The position numbers and the translations under genes were made by a program. A stretch of 33,362 nucleotides of DNA from Hylemonella gracilis (lineage in GTDB: Bacteria; Pseudomonadota; Gammaproteobacteria; Burkholderiales; Burkholderiaceae_C). Where the stretch lies: NCBI GenBank assembly GCA_945862195.1, contig CAMAXR010000007.1, positions 1-33,362 on the forward strand. Reading direction: 5' to 3'. The notes beneath the pieces were generated by a model. The model was given only the letters and a program-made list of their open reading frames with translations. It was not told the DNA's origin and searched no databases. This document shows, in pieces, positions 8,556 through 18,740 of this stretch (the first letter of the stretch is position 1; each line of letters begins with the position of its first letter).

Positions 8556-9866
8556 ATGAAACTCGCAGACTACAAAGCCACCCTGTCGTTCAGCAACAAC
8601 TCTCCCAGCATGGAGATGCCCGTTTATCAGGGCAGCGTCGGCCCCGATGTCATTGACATTCGCAAGCTGTACGGCCAAACTGGCATGTTCACCTACGACC
8701 CTGGTTTTTTGTCAACCGCATCTTGCCAGTCTGCCATCACCTATATTGACGGCGACAAAGGTGAATTGCTCTACCGTGGCTACCCTATTGAGCAATTGGC
8801 GACCCAATGCGACTTTATGGAAACCTGCCACCTGCTGTTGTACGGAGATTTGCCCAACGCGCAGAAAAAAACAGAATTCACCCGCTTGGTAACCACCCAC
8901 ACCATGGTGCACGAGCAAATGCAGTTCTTTTTGCGTGGTTTCCGTCGCGATGCGCATCCGATGGCCGTTTTGACTGGTTTGGTGGGCGGCATGTCGGCCT
9001 TCTATCACGACAGTACCGACATCACCAACCCGCAGCACCGCGAAATTGCGGCCATCAGGCTCATTGCCAAGCTGCCGACGTTGGTAGCCATGGCTTACAA
9101 ATACGGCATTGGTCAGCCCTTCATGTACCCGCAAAACAACCTGAGCTACGCAGGCAACTTCCTGCGCATGATGTTTGGCAACCCATGCGAAGAGTATGTG
9201 GTCAACCCCGTTTTGGAGCGGGCTTTGGATCGCATCTTCATCTTGCACGCCGACCACGAACAAAACGCGTCCACCTCCACCGTGCGTTTGTGCGGATCTT
9301 CGGGCACCAACCCTTTTGCGGCCATTGCAGCTGGAGTGGCCTGCTTGTGGGGTCCTGCTCACGGTGGCGCCAACGAAGCTTGCCTGAACATGCTCGAAGA
9401 AATTCAAGCCAGCGGCGGCTTGAACAAAGTGGGCGAGTTCATGAATCAAGTGAAGGACAAAAACTCCGGCGTTCGCTTGATGGGCTTTGGACACCGCGTC
9501 TACAAAAATTACGATCCCCGCGCCAAACTTATGCAGGAAACCTGTAAAGAGGTGTTGGCTGAACTGGGCCTCGAAAACGATCCACTGTTCAAGCTCTCTA
9601 TGGCCCTAGAAAAGATTGCCCTCGAAGACGATTACTTTGTACAGCGCAAGCTCTACCCCAATGTCGACTTTTATTCCGGCATCGTACAACGCGCTATTGG
9701 TATTCCAGTCAACTTGTTTACCGGCATTTTTGCCTTGGCCAGAACCGTAGGCTGGATTGCACAACTCAATGAAATGATTGGTGACCCAGAGTACAAAATT
9801 GGTCGCCCACGTCAGCTGTTCACGGGCTCTGCGCGTCGCGACGTGCCCCCCATCAACCAGCGTTGA
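8556..9866 (+). CDS. gltA: Citrate synthase (type II)
   Basis: 436 aa; [74 protein letters not shown]. Confidence 0.98.
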   Translation: MKLADYKATLSFSNNSPSMEMPVYQGSVGPDVIDIRKLYGQTGMFTYDPGFLSTASCQSAITYIDGDKGELLYRGYPIEQLATQCDFMETCHLLLYGDLPNAQKKTEFTRLVTTHTMVHEQMQFFLRGFRRDAHPMAVLTGLVGGMSAFYHDSTDITNPQHREIAAIRLIAKLPTLVAMAYKYGIGQPFMYPQNNLSYAGNFLRMMFGNPCEEYVVNPVLERALDRIFILHADHEQNASTSTVRLCGSSGTNPFAAIAAGVACLWGPAHGGANEACLNMLEEIQASGGLNKVGEFMNQVKDKNSGVRLMGFGHRVYKNYDPRAKLMQETCKEVLAELGLENDPLFKLSMALEKIALEDDYFVQRKLYPNVDFYSGIVQRAIGIPVNLFTGIFALARTVGWIAQLNEMIGDPEYKIGRPRQLFTGSARRDVPPINQR

Positions 9867-9886
9867 TCTTTTTTTATCCCTACACG

Positions 9887-9919
9887 CCCCGCCGGACGGC
9901 AACGTCGGCGGGGTTTTTT
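9887..9919 (+). terminator. Rho-independent terminator after gltA
   Basis: CCCCGCCG(g)ACG-GCAA-CGTCGGCGGGG-TTTTTT: 11 bp stem with a single G bulge, GCAA tetraloop, six-T tract. Confidence 0.92.
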
Positions 9920-9920
9920 G

Positions 9921-10301
9921 ATGCAACGTATTCAGACCGCAGCAGAACTCCAAGCACTGCTGGCCTCATCACCGTCATCCACCAACTGCACGTGTAGCCT
10001 TGGGGCTTGTGCTGGATGGGAAAGTTTCAGCGAATACCGCTGGCCTAAAGATACCCAACAGATCGCCACCCTGCGCGATCCAGAACTTTACGAACCCACT
10101 TTTGTGGAGCTTCACCCTCAAGGCACCCGATACGAATCTCCCGATGCACCTGTGGCCGTCAATTTTTTTCCTTACAACCGCTGTGACCTTTGGAAGTGCC
10201 ACACCTGCAAGCGCCACTTGTTGCGTTACACCGAGTATGGGGGTTACAACGTGGACCCTAGGGTCAGAGCCTTAGACCCAAACCTCACCCTTCTGGATTG
10301 A
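9921..10301 (+). CDS. Small Cys-rich conserved-looking protein of unknown function
   Basis: 126 aa from ATG 9921 (TTG at 9918 also possible); TNCTCSLGACAGWESF and FFPYNRCDLWKCHTCKRHLLRYTEYGGYNVDPRV, including CxxxxCxxC spacing. Confidence 0.8.
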   Translation: MQRIQTAAELQALLASSPSSTNCTCSLGACAGWESFSEYRWPKDTQQIATLRDPELYEPTFVELHPQGTRYESPDAPVAVNFFPYNRCDLWKCHTCKRHLLRYTEYGGYNVDPRVRALDPNLTLLD

Positions 10302-10390
10302 ACCCTCGCTTAGCGTGAACAACAGGCGCAATCAGGAGCCATCAGGCCCACAAGCCTGCGCATAAAATGCCCCATCGCTTAGGAACACAT

Positions 10391-11839
10391 ATGGGACGCA
10401 CGCTTTACGACAAAATTTGGGACGAACACGTCGTCCATACCGAAGAAGACGGTACCTCCATTCTTTATATAGACCGCCATTTGGTGCATGAAGTCACCAG
10501 CCCTCAAGCTTTTGAAGGCTTGCGCCAATCTGGTCGCAAAGTGTGGCGCGTCAGCTCCATTGTGGCCACCGCCGACCACAACACGCCCACCACTGGCTGG
10601 GAGCTGGGGTATGACGGCATCACCGACTCCGTCAGCAAAGAACAAATCACCACCTTGGACGACAACATCAAAGCCTTTGGTGCGGCGGCTTACTTTCCGT
10701 TTATGTCGAAACGCCAAGGCATCGTGCATGTAATTGGCCCTGAAAACGGCGCCACTTTGCCAGGTATGACGGTGGTGTGCGGGGACTCTCACACCTCCAC
10801 CCACGGGGCTTTTGGCGCCCTGGCGCATGGCATCGGCACCAGCGAAGTTGAGCATGTGATGGCCACCCAAACGCTGCTGGCCAAAAAAGCCAAAAACATG
10901 TTGGTCAAGGTGGAAGGCGTACTGCAAAGAGGCTGCAGCGCCAAAGATGTGGTGCTGGCCATTATTGGAAAAATCGGTACCGCTGGCGGCACGGGTTACA
11001 CCATCGAATTTTCGGGTTCTGCCATCCGCGGCCTGACCATGGAAGGTCGTATGACCTTATGCAATATGGCCATCGAAGCAGGAGCCCGCGCGGGCTTGGT
11101 AGCAGTGGACGAGGCCACTATTGAATATGTCAAAGGTCGACCCATGGCCCCGGGCGTAGATGCCACCGGCCGTTTTGTGGGCGGCGTGGAGTGGGACCAG
11201 GCTGTGACCTATTGGCGCACCCTGCACTCTGATACCGATGCCCATTTTGACGCAGTCGTGGAGCTGGATGCCAGCCAAATCCTGCCGCAGGTGACTTGGG
11301 GCACGTCTCCTGAAATGGTGTTGGGTATAGACGGCAACGTCCCCGACCCTGACAAAGAAAAAGACGCCAACAAGCGCTCTGCCATTGAGCGGGCCCTGAC
11401 GTATATGGGTCTCACCCCTGGCAAAGCCTTGAACGACCTTTTTGTAGACAAGGTGTTCATTGGGTCCTGCACCAACAGCCGCATTGAAGACCTGCGTGAA
11501 GCCGCGCAGTTGGTCAAAAAAATGGGGCGCAAAGTAGCTCCCAACATCAAGGCTGCTTTGGTGGTGCCTGGGTCTGGCCAAGTCAAATTACAAGCTGAAA
11601 AAGAAGGCTTAGACGAAATTTTCAAAGCCGCTGGTTTTGAATGGCGTGAGCCGGGTTGCTCCATGTGCTTGGCCATGAATGCCGACCGCCTAGAGCCCGG
11701 CGAACGTTGCGCGTCCACAAGCAACCGCAACTTTGAAGGTCGCCAAGGCGCGGGTGGCCGCACCCATCTGGTCAGCCCCGCCATGGCCGCGGCTGCGGCG
11801 GTGTACGGGCATTTTGTGGATGTGCGCAAGTTCATCTGA
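10391..11839 (+). CDS. leuC: 3-isopropylmalate dehydratase large subunit
   Basis: Starts [96 protein letters not shown]-track start at 10367 is too far upstream. Confidence 0.97.
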   Translation: MGRTLYDKIWDEHVVHTEEDGTSILYIDRHLVHEVTSPQAFEGLRQSGRKVWRVSSIVATADHNTPTTGWELGYDGITDSVSKEQITTLDDNIKAFGAAAYFPFMSKRQGIVHVIGPENGATLPGMTVVCGDSHTSTHGAFGALAHGIGTSEVEHVMATQTLLAKKAKNMLVKVEGVLQRGCSAKDVVLAIIGKIGTAGGTGYTIEFSGSAIRGLTMEGRMTLCNMAIEAGARAGLVAVDEATIEYVKGRPMAPGVDATGRFVGGVEWDQAVTYWRTLHSDTDAHFDAVVELDASQILPQVTWGTSPEMVLGIDGNVPDPDKEKDANKRSAIERALTYMGLTPGKALNDLFVDKVFIGSCTNSRIEDLREAAQLVKKMGRKVAPNIKAALVVPGSGQVKLQAEKEGLDEIFKAAGFEWREPGCSMCLAMNADRLEPGERCASTSNRNFEGRQGAGGRTHLVSPAMAAAAAVYGHFVDVRKFI

Positions 11840-11873
11840 AACGCCAGCTTTAAATCTTTCCATACAACAACAC

Positions 11874-12527
11874 ATGAAACAATTCACAGTGCACAAGGGC
11901 TTGGTGGCCCCAATGGACCGGGAGAACGTTGACACCGACGCCATCATTCCCAAGCAATTTTTAAAGTCCATACGCAAAACCGGTTTCGGCCCCAACTTGT
12001 TTGACGAGTGGCGCTATCTAGACAAAGGGGAGCCTGGCCAAGACCCCGGTTCTCGCAAACCCAATCCAGACTTTGTGCTCAACCAATCGCGTTACGAAGG
12101 CGCGTCCATCTTGCTGGCCCGCAAAAACTTTGGCTGTGGCTCCTCGCGAGAGCACGCCCCTTGGGCCTTAGACCAGTACGGCTTTAGATGTGTGATTGCG
12201 CCCAGCTTTGCCGACATTTTTTTCAACAACTGTTTTAAAAATGGTCTGCTGCCACTGGTGCTTTCTGACTCCATCGTCGCTAGCCTATTTAATGAATGCT
12301 TGGCGTTCCCAGGATTTAGCCTCACGGTAGATCTTGATCGGCAAGTGGTGGTCAAACCCCAGAGCGAAGAATTTCCCTTTGAGGTCCAAGCCTTTCGCCG
12401 TTATTGCCTGCTCAATGGGCTCGATGACATAGGTCTCACATTGAGGCACAAAGACACCATTCAATCCTTTGAAGCCCAGCGCTTGGCTCAAAAGCCTTGG
12501 TTGGCCCGAACCTTGCTGGCAGGTTGA
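11874..12527 (+). CDS. leuD: 3-isopropylmalate dehydratase small subunit
   Basis: [67 protein letters not shown]. Confidence 0.97.
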   Translation: MKQFTVHKGLVAPMDRENVDTDAIIPKQFLKSIRKTGFGPNLFDEWRYLDKGEPGQDPGSRKPNPDFVLNQSRYEGASILLARKNFGCGSSREHAPWALDQYGFRCVIAPSFADIFFNNCFKNGLLPLVLSDSIVASLFNECLAFPGFSLTVDLDRQVVVKPQSEEFPFEVQAFRRYCLLNGLDDIGLTLRHKDTIQSFEAQRLAQKPWLARTLLAG

Positions 12528-12529
12528 AC

Positions 12530-13606
12530 ATGAAAATTGCTGTACTACCTGGTGACGGTATCGGCACCGAAATCGTAGACCAAGCCGTTAGAGTCCTCAA
12601 AGCCTTGGACCTGAAGTTTGAGATGGAATTTGCGCCCGTAGGCGGCACGGCTTACGAATCTCATGGGCATCCGCTACCGGAATCCACCCTAAAGCTGGCC
12701 CAGAACTGCGACGCCATTTTGTTTGGGGCTGTGGGCGACTGGAAATACGATCAGCTCGAGCGTCAGTTCCGCCCTGAGCAAGCCATTTTGGGTTTGCGCA
12801 AACATTTAGGGCTGTTTGCAAACTTTCGCCCTGCCATTTGCTACGAAGAATTGGTGGGTGCCTCCAGCCTCAAGCCTGAGCTGATTTCGGGGCTGGACAT
12901 TCTGATCATTCGCGAACTCACCGGCGATATTTACTTTGGTCAACCACGCGGCAGAAGAATTGCAGTGGACGGGCATTTTCCGGGTGCGGAAGAAGCTTTT
13001 GACACCATGCGCTATTCCAAGCCTGAAATTGAGCGCATTGCGCATGTGGCGTTTCAAGCGGCGCGCAAGCGCAGCAAGAAAGTAACCAGCGTGGATAAGG
13101 CCAACGTGTTGGAGACTTTTCAGTTCTGGAAAGATGTGGTCACTGAAGTGCACGCCCAATACCCCGACGTGGAGCTCGAGCACATGTACGTGGACAACGC
13201 GGCCATGCAGCTGGTGCGCGCGCCAAAAAAATTAGATGTGGTGGTTACCGGCAATATGTTTGGCGACATCTTGTCTGACGAAGCCGCCATGCTGACGGGC
13301 TCTATTGGCATGTTGCCGTCGGCCTCATTAAACGACAAGCAGGTGGGCCTCTACGAGCCCAGCCATGGCAGTGCACCCGACATTGCCGGAAAAGGGGTGG
13401 CCAATCCGCTGGCTACGATTTTGTCTGCTGCCATGATGCTGCGTTTTTCCCTCAACCAAGCCGAGGCAGCCCTGCGGATCGAATCGGCGGTTAAAAAAGT
13501 GTTGGTCTCAGGCTTGCGCACCCCCGACATTTGGTCAGCGGGCACGCACAGGGTTGGCACCAAGGAAATGGGCGACGCCGTCGTGGCGGCCCTTGCAGTT
13601 CAGTAA
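12530..13606 (+). CDS. leuB: 3-isopropylmalate dehydrogenase
   Basis: [90 protein letters not shown]. Confidence 0.97.
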   Translation: MKIAVLPGDGIGTEIVDQAVRVLKALDLKFEMEFAPVGGTAYESHGHPLPESTLKLAQNCDAILFGAVGDWKYDQLERQFRPEQAILGLRKHLGLFANFRPAICYEELVGASSLKPELISGLDILIIRELTGDIYFGQPRGRRIAVDGHFPGAEEAFDTMRYSKPEIERIAHVAFQAARKRSKKVTSVDKANVLETFQFWKDVVTEVHAQYPDVELEHMYVDNAAMQLVRAPKKLDVVVTGNMFGDILSDEAAMLTGSIGMLPSASLNDKQVGLYEPSHGSAPDIAGKGVANPLATILSAAMMLRFSLNQAEAALRIESAVKKVLVSGLRTPDIWSAGTHRVGTKEMGDAVVAALAVQ

Positions 13607-13639
13607 TTCGATATTGATTCGATATCTAAAGGCAAAGCC

Positions 13640-14797
13640 ATGAGAAAGTTGGTGGGTTTGGTAGGTTGGCGCGGTATGGTGGGTTCGGTTCTGATGGACC
13701 GAATGACCCAAGAGCAAGACTTTGACCTGATAGAGCCCCTGTTTTTTTCAACCTCCAACGCGGGAGGCGCCGCACCTGCACAAGCCAAAAATGAAACGCG
13801 CCTGCAAAACGCCTTCAATATTGAGGCCCTCAAGCGTTGCGACATCATCATCACCGCCCAAGGTGGCGACTACACCTCAGAGGTGTTTCCCAAACTGCGC
13901 CAATCGGGCTGGAAGGGTCACTGGATTGACGCGGCCTCCACCCTTCGCATGCAAGATGACGCGGTCATTATTCTGGACCCCGTCAACTTGCCCGTCATTC
14001 AAAAAGCCTTGATCCAGGGTGGCCATAACTGGGTGGGTGGCAACTGCACCGTCAGCTGCATGCTGATGGGGGTGGGAGCGCTCTTTAAGGCGGGCTTGGT
14101 GGAATGGATGAGTACGCAAACCTACCAAGCCGCATCTGGCGGTGGTGCGCAACACATGCGGGAGTTGCTCACTCAATACGGCACGCTGTACGCCGAGGTC
14201 AAAACCTTGCTGGATGACCCAAAGAGTGCCATTCTGGAAATTGACCGCCTCGTGATTGCCAAGCAGCGCAGCCTGCAAGGGCAAGAGATTGAGCATTTTG
14301 GCGTGCCCTTGGGGGGCTCCTTGATTCCATGGATCGACAAAGATTTAGGCCTAGACAAGCAGCGCGAAGAAGCGGGTTGGGGCATGTCGCGAGAAGAGTG
14401 GAAAGGCATGGCCGAAACCAACAAAATTTTGGGCCAAGGCCCAGGTTTTGGCACTGAGGCCATCCCCGTGGACGGCATTTGCGTTCGAGTTGGGGCCATG
14501 CGCTGCCACAGCCAAGCCCTCACGCTAAAGCTTAAAAAAGATGTGCCCGTGGCGGACCTGGAGTCCATGATTGCCGCAGACAACCCATGGGTGAAGTTGG
14601 TGCCCAACACTCGAGAAGCCACGGTGCAAGACTTAACCCCTGTCGCGACCACCGGCACCTTGCGCATTCCAGTGGGGCGTATCCGCAAAATGGCTATGGG
14701 CCCCCAGTACATCAGCGCTTTTACGGTGGGTGACCAACTGCTGTGGGGGGCTGCAGAGCCATTACGCCGTATGCTGCGCATCTTGCTTGGCACTTGA
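13640..14797 (+). CDS. asd: Aspartate-semialdehyde dehydrogenase
   Basis: 385 aa; [58 protein letters not shown]. Confidence 0.97.
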   Translation: MRKLVGLVGWRGMVGSVLMDRMTQEQDFDLIEPLFFSTSNAGGAAPAQAKNETRLQNAFNIEALKRCDIIITAQGGDYTSEVFPKLRQSGWKGHWIDAASTLRMQDDAVIILDPVNLPVIQKALIQGGHNWVGGNCTVSCMLMGVGALFKAGLVEWMSTQTYQAASGGGAQHMRELLTQYGTLYAEVKTLLDDPKSAILEIDRLVIAKQRSLQGQEIEHFGVPLGGSLIPWIDKDLGLDKQREEAGWGMSREEWKGMAETNKILGQGPGFGTEAIPVDGICVRVGAMRCHSQALTLKLKKDVPVADLESMIAADNPWVKLVPNTREATVQDLTPVATTGTLRIPVGRIRKMAMGPQYISAFTVGDQLLWGAAEPLRRMLRILLGT

Positions 14798-14829
14798 AAC
14801 TCCACCACAATCCAGCAACTTAACCGCAC

Positions 14830-17214
14830 ATGGCCCACCACACGATGTTCTTTTGCTTGACACCGAAGCGCGCTTTGGCCCGTGTGGTTCCCAGCCTATT
14901 ACTGGCGGCCTTAGGTCTGGGAGTCACCAGCCACTCGGCATGGGCTCTCATGCTGGGCCGCAGCAAAGTACTCTCTACTTTGGGCGAGCCCCTTCGCGTA
15001 GAAGTGGATGTATTGGACATCTCATCAGATGAGTCTGCCTCCCTGAGCGCAGGCATTGCCTCGGCTGAGGCATTTAAGTCAGCGGGCATCAACTTCAACC
15101 CAGTTTTGAATGGCTTGCAAGTCACTTTGCAGCGGCGCACAGATGGCTCGGCCTTTTTGAGCGTATCGGGCAGCACCCCGGTGAATGAATCCTTTGTGGA
15201 TGTGATGCTGGAGTTGAGCTGGAACGGTGGCCGCCAAGTGCGCGATTACACCTTGCTCCTAGACCCACCGCAGATCACGCCGCCGCCTCCCGTTGAGCCG
15301 GTTCAAGCTCAAACACCCGTCACATCCACTGCGCCAACCGCATCTTCCACTTCAACACCACCCCAACCGGATACCCAATCCAACAAGCCAGCCGCCCCAA
15401 CTGCCACAAGCAAAGCTTTAGTAAAGGCGGCAGCTAAGGCGGAGGTCAAGTCCCCAGCAAATGCTGCTGGAGAGACCCAAGTCAAGGTCATTGATGGTGA
15501 CACCGCTGGAAAAATTGCCCGCGACCATCAGGTTTCTGGGTTTTCTTTGGACCAGATGTTGGTGGCCATGCAAAAAGCCAACCCTGAAGCATTTATCAAC
15601 AAAAACATCAATCGCTTGCGCTCAGGCGTGATTCTCAACTTACCCACTGGGGGCCAAGTCTCGGAAAGCTCTGCTGAAGAAGCCCGCGACATTATTCAAG
15701 CGCAAAGCAAAGACTTCAACAGCTACCGCGAAAAACTGGCTGCATCTGCTCGAACCAGCAAGCAAGACGCTCCCAACCGAGGCGCTTCGGGAGGCATCCA
15801 AACCCAAGTTCAAGATAAAAAAACTGCAGATGCCACGCCCGACAAATTGACATTATCTAAAGGCGCCCTCGGTTCAAGCGTGGCTGACCAGGTTGCCGAA
15901 AAGCTGATTCAGCAAGAGCAAGCTCAAAAAGCACGGGAACTTTCTAAAAACCTGGCCGACTTAGAAAAACTCTCCAAAGAGGCGCAGGCCACCTTGCCCA
16001 ATCAATTGGCAAATAGCCAAGCCAATAACGAGACCAAGACGTCCACCCCTATCACTGCCTCCACCACGGCCTCTTCCACTGCCCCTACCGCCTCTACCGC
16101 CCCTTCAGCCCCTTCGGATCAACTGACTGCGATTCCGGCTATTTCTGGTGCAGCTTCTTCACCTGTAACACCAAAGTCCAGCACCGATACCTCACCTGCA
16201 TCTGCCTCAAATGAAGAGGCCTCTGAAGCCGAGGGCCTAGACCGTGTGCTGAACGACCCCATGACCCCATTAGTAGCGGGCGGTTTGATTTCCGCCCTAT
16301 TTGGCTTGGGCGTGTACAAATTTATTCGAGCGCGCGCCCGGCGTAATGCTGACGACAACCCTTTGCTGAGCCCCCCATCAGGTGTTGGCGGCTCGGATTC
16401 AGGGGCGGATGACGCCAACAGCTCGGCGCTGAAAGAGGTTAAGAAATCCATCGCGCTGTCACAAGCCGACATCATGTTGACCTATGGGCGCGAGGCTCAA
16501 GCCATTTTGCTGCTCAAATCCGCCATTGAGCAGGAACCCGAACGTACGGAACTGCACCTCAAATTGGCAGGCATTTATGCCAAATCGGAACAAGTAGCCG
16601 AATTTGAGCAAGTGGCACTGCAAGTTCAGGCTGTCACCGGCGGGTCCGGCGCAGACTGGGTGGCCCTCTGCACTATGGGCCAAGCGCTGGATTCACAAAA
16701 TCCGCTGTACTTCAATGGCGTCCCACCCATGGCTGAAGCTTCAGAAGCTCGTGATTCAGTCATAGAACCCGAACAGGATGACACGCCAGAGGACACTCCA
16801 GAAGTCGCCTCTGAAGTTGCCCGCACTGCGGGTGAAGAGGACAACGTTTTGCAGCCCCCCATGGACAACCAAAGCCTAGAGGACATGCTCAACTCTCTGC
16901 CCGATATGGACTTAAACACATCGGACTTAGATTCCGCAGACCTTGAAGCAGAAGTTGCCGAGCAAGCGGCCACGCCAATCGCGGAACCGCTGGAGTTTGA
17001 TATGAGCGCCATTTCATTGGATTTGGCGGTCCCATCGTCCGGTGAAGCTGCAAACTCCGACCAACAGGCGTTTGAGACCAAGTTGGCATTGGCAGAGGAG
17101 TTCAACGCCATTGGTGACGTCGAAGGTGCCCGCAACATGATTGAAGACATCATTGCCCAAGCTTCGGGCGACATGAAAGCCAAGGCCGAAGAAGCCTTGA
17201 GCAAATTAGGCTGA
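14830..17214 (+). CDS. FimV/HubP-like polar/pilus-assembly membrane protein
   Basis: 794 aa; N-terminal LMLGRSKVLSTLGEPLRVEVDVLDIS, LysM-like VIDGDTAGKIARDHQVSGFSLDQMLVAMQKANPEAFINKNINRLRSGVILNLP, low-complexity S/T/A/P linkers, one TM (PLVAGGLISALFGLGVYKFIRARARR), TPR-like region, and C-terminal KLALAEEFNAIGDVEGARNMIEDIIAQASGDMKAKAEEALSKLG. Confidence 0.9.
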   Translation: MAHHTMFFCLTPKRALARVVPSLLLAALGLGVTSHSAWALMLGRSKVLSTLGEPLRVEVDVLDISSDESASLSAGIASAEAFKSAGINFNPVLNGLQVTLQRRTDGSAFLSVSGSTPVNESFVDVMLELSWNGGRQVRDYTLLLDPPQITPPPPVEPVQAQTPVTSTAPTASSTSTPPQPDTQSNKPAAPTATSKALVKAAAKAEVKSPANAAGETQVKVIDGDTAGKIARDHQVSGFSLDQMLVAMQKANPEAFINKNINRLRSGVILNLPTGGQVSESSAEEARDIIQAQSKDFNSYREKLAASARTSKQDAPNRGASGGIQTQVQDKKTADATPDKLTLSKGALGSSVADQVAEKLIQQEQAQKARELSKNLADLEKLSKEAQATLPNQLANSQANNETKTSTPITASTTASSTAPTASTAPSAPSDQLTAIPAISGAASSPVTPKSSTDTSPASASNEEASEAEGLDRVLNDPMTPLVAGGLISALFGLGVYKFIRARARRNADDNPLLSPPSGVGGSDSGADDANSSALKEVKKSIALSQADIMLTYGREAQAILLLKSAIEQEPERTELHLKLAGIYAKSEQVAEFEQVALQVQAVTGGSGADWVALCTMGQALDSQNPLYFNGVPPMAEASEARDSVIEPEQDDTPEDTPEVASEVARTAGEEDNVLQPPMDNQSLEDMLNSLPDMDLNTSDLDSADLEAEVAEQAATPIAEPLEFDMSAISLDLAVPSSGEAANSDQQAFETKLALAEEFNAIGDVEGARNMIEDIIAQASGDMKAKAEEALSKLG

Positions 17215-17242
17215 ACTTACAGCCTAAGGAAGGCGCCGTCAC

Positions 17243-18034
17243 ATGACCCTGAGGGTAGCCATGGGGGTGTCCTACAACGGGCAAGCTTATGAAGGTTGGC
17301 AAAGCCAGCTGTCGCAACGCACCATTCAAGACCAACTCGAGCTGGCCCTTGGCAAGTTTGCCGATGTGCCTAGGGTTTCAACGCTTTGCGCAGGCAGAAC
17401 CGATGCGGGGGTGCACGGGCTGATGCAAGTGGTGCATTTTGATACCGATGCCGAACGCGCCATTCAAGGCTGGGTCAGGGGTACGAACAGTTTTTTGCCC
17501 CCGGACATTTCCGTGCAATGGGCCCAACTCGTGCCCCCCACATTTCATTGTCGCGCCAGTGCCGTGTCCAGGCGCTACGCCTACGTCTTGCTGGATTCAC
17601 CCGTAAGGCCCAGTGTGGAGCAAGGCCGGGTGGGCTGGGTGTTTCAGCCCTTGAACCTATTGGCCATGCAGCAAGCTGCTGCAATACTCATAGGGGAACA
17701 TGATTTTTCGTCGTTTCGGGCCTCAGCGTGTCAGGCGCTTTCGCCCGTTAAACAGCTTAAAGACCTCAACATCAGCCAACGGGGCGCTTACTGGCGTTTT
17801 GAATTTGAAGCCAATGCCTTTTTGCATCACATGATTCGCAACATCATGGGCTGCTTGGTGTTCATTGGACAAGGTCGCCATCCCCCCAAATGGATGGCTG
17901 AGGTTCTGGCTGCCCGCAATCGCGACGCCGCCGCCCCAACCTTCAGCCCAGACGGGCTGTATTTTTTGGGTCCTCGCTACGAAAGCCATTGGGGCCTGCC
18001 CGATCGCACCCCTGCGTATGATTGGTTGCCATGA
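17243..18034 (+). CDS. truA: tRNA pseudouridine synthase A
   Basis: 263 aa; MGVSYNGQAYEGWQSQ, CAGRTDAGVHGLMQVVHFD, NAFLHHMIRNIMGCLVFIGQG. Stop overlaps the trpF start (ATGA). Confidence 0.97.
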   Translation: MTLRVAMGVSYNGQAYEGWQSQLSQRTIQDQLELALGKFADVPRVSTLCAGRTDAGVHGLMQVVHFDTDAERAIQGWVRGTNSFLPPDISVQWAQLVPPTFHCRASAVSRRYAYVLLDSPVRPSVEQGRVGWVFQPLNLLAMQQAAAILIGEHDFSSFRASACQALSPVKQLKDLNISQRGAYWRFEFEANAFLHHMIRNIMGCLVFIGQGRHPPKWMAEVLAARNRDAAAPTFSPDGLYFLGPRYESHWGLPDRTPAYDWLP

Positions 18035-18738
18035 GCAATTTCCTTTCGCCCAGCCGCACCCGGATCAAGATTTGTGGGCTCACCCGCGAAGCTGATGTGG
18101 ACGCCGCCGTTCACGCTGGGGTGGACGCCATTGGCTTGGTACTCTACCCCCCCAGCCCCCGCGCCGTAAGTACAGAGCGTGCTGGCCAACTGGCTCGGCG
18201 CCTGCCCCCTTTTGTCACGCCCGTGCTGTTGTTTGTCAACCCAAGCTCGGAAGATGTGCAAGCCGCGTGTACTCAGGTTCCCGGCGCCACCTTGCAGTTT
18301 CATGGCGACGAAATGCCAGAGTTTTGCTCGAAGTTTCAGCAAACCCTGCACCTGCCCTTTTTAAAGGCGGCCAGAATCCCCCTAGGTGGCGCCGGTAAAG
18401 CATTTGACCTTCTAAAATACATTTCTTTATATTCAGCTGCCCAGGCCTTGCTACTTGACGCTCATGTTGAGGGCTTTGGCGGCGGCGGTCAGGCATTCGA
18501 TTGGTCACTTCTTTCACAAAACGTCAACGCTCACCTCGTCTTGAGTGGTGGTCTCAACGCAGCCAATGTGACTGAAGGCATTCGCCAACTGCGACCCAAA
18601 TGTCTTTCGCTCGGGGTGGATGTGAGCTCCGGAGTGGAGGCGGTGGGCGCTGATGGCCTGGTGCAAAAAGGCCTTAAAGACGCCGAAAAAATGGTTCAGT
18701 TTGTCGCTGCCGTAAGGGCAGCAGACCTTCACACTTGA
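18031..18738 (+). CDS. trpF: Phosphoribosylanthranilate isomerase
   Basis: [74 protein letters not shown]. Confidence 0.96.
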   Translation: MSNFLSPSRTRIKICGLTREADVDAAVHAGVDAIGLVLYPPSPRAVSTERAGQLARRLPPFVTPVLLFVNPSSEDVQAACTQVPGATLQFHGDEMPEFCSKFQQTLHLPFLKAARIPLGGAGKAFDLLKYISLYSAAQALLLDAHVEGFGGGGQAFDWSLLSQNVNAHLVLSGGLNAANVTEGIRQLRPKCLSLGVDVSSGVEAVGADGLVQKGLKDAEKMVQFVAAVRAADLHT

Positions 18739-18740
18739 AA

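Noticed and set aside
8712-9547. Long ORFs overlapping gltA (8712..9494 - and 8807..9547 +)
   Set aside because: Both overlap the confident citrate synthase reading; compositions look like codon-bias shadow ORFs.
10343-10358. Small stem-loop CAGGC-ccacaa-GCCTG upstream of leuC, considered as a leucine attenuator
   Set aside because: Only a 5-bp stem, no T tract and no Leu-rich leader peptide; not enough to call an attenuator.
10379-11835. Minus-strand ORFs antisense to leuC (10379..10927, 11057..11581, 11209..11835)
   Set aside because: Overlap a confident leuC coding region; no domain signal.
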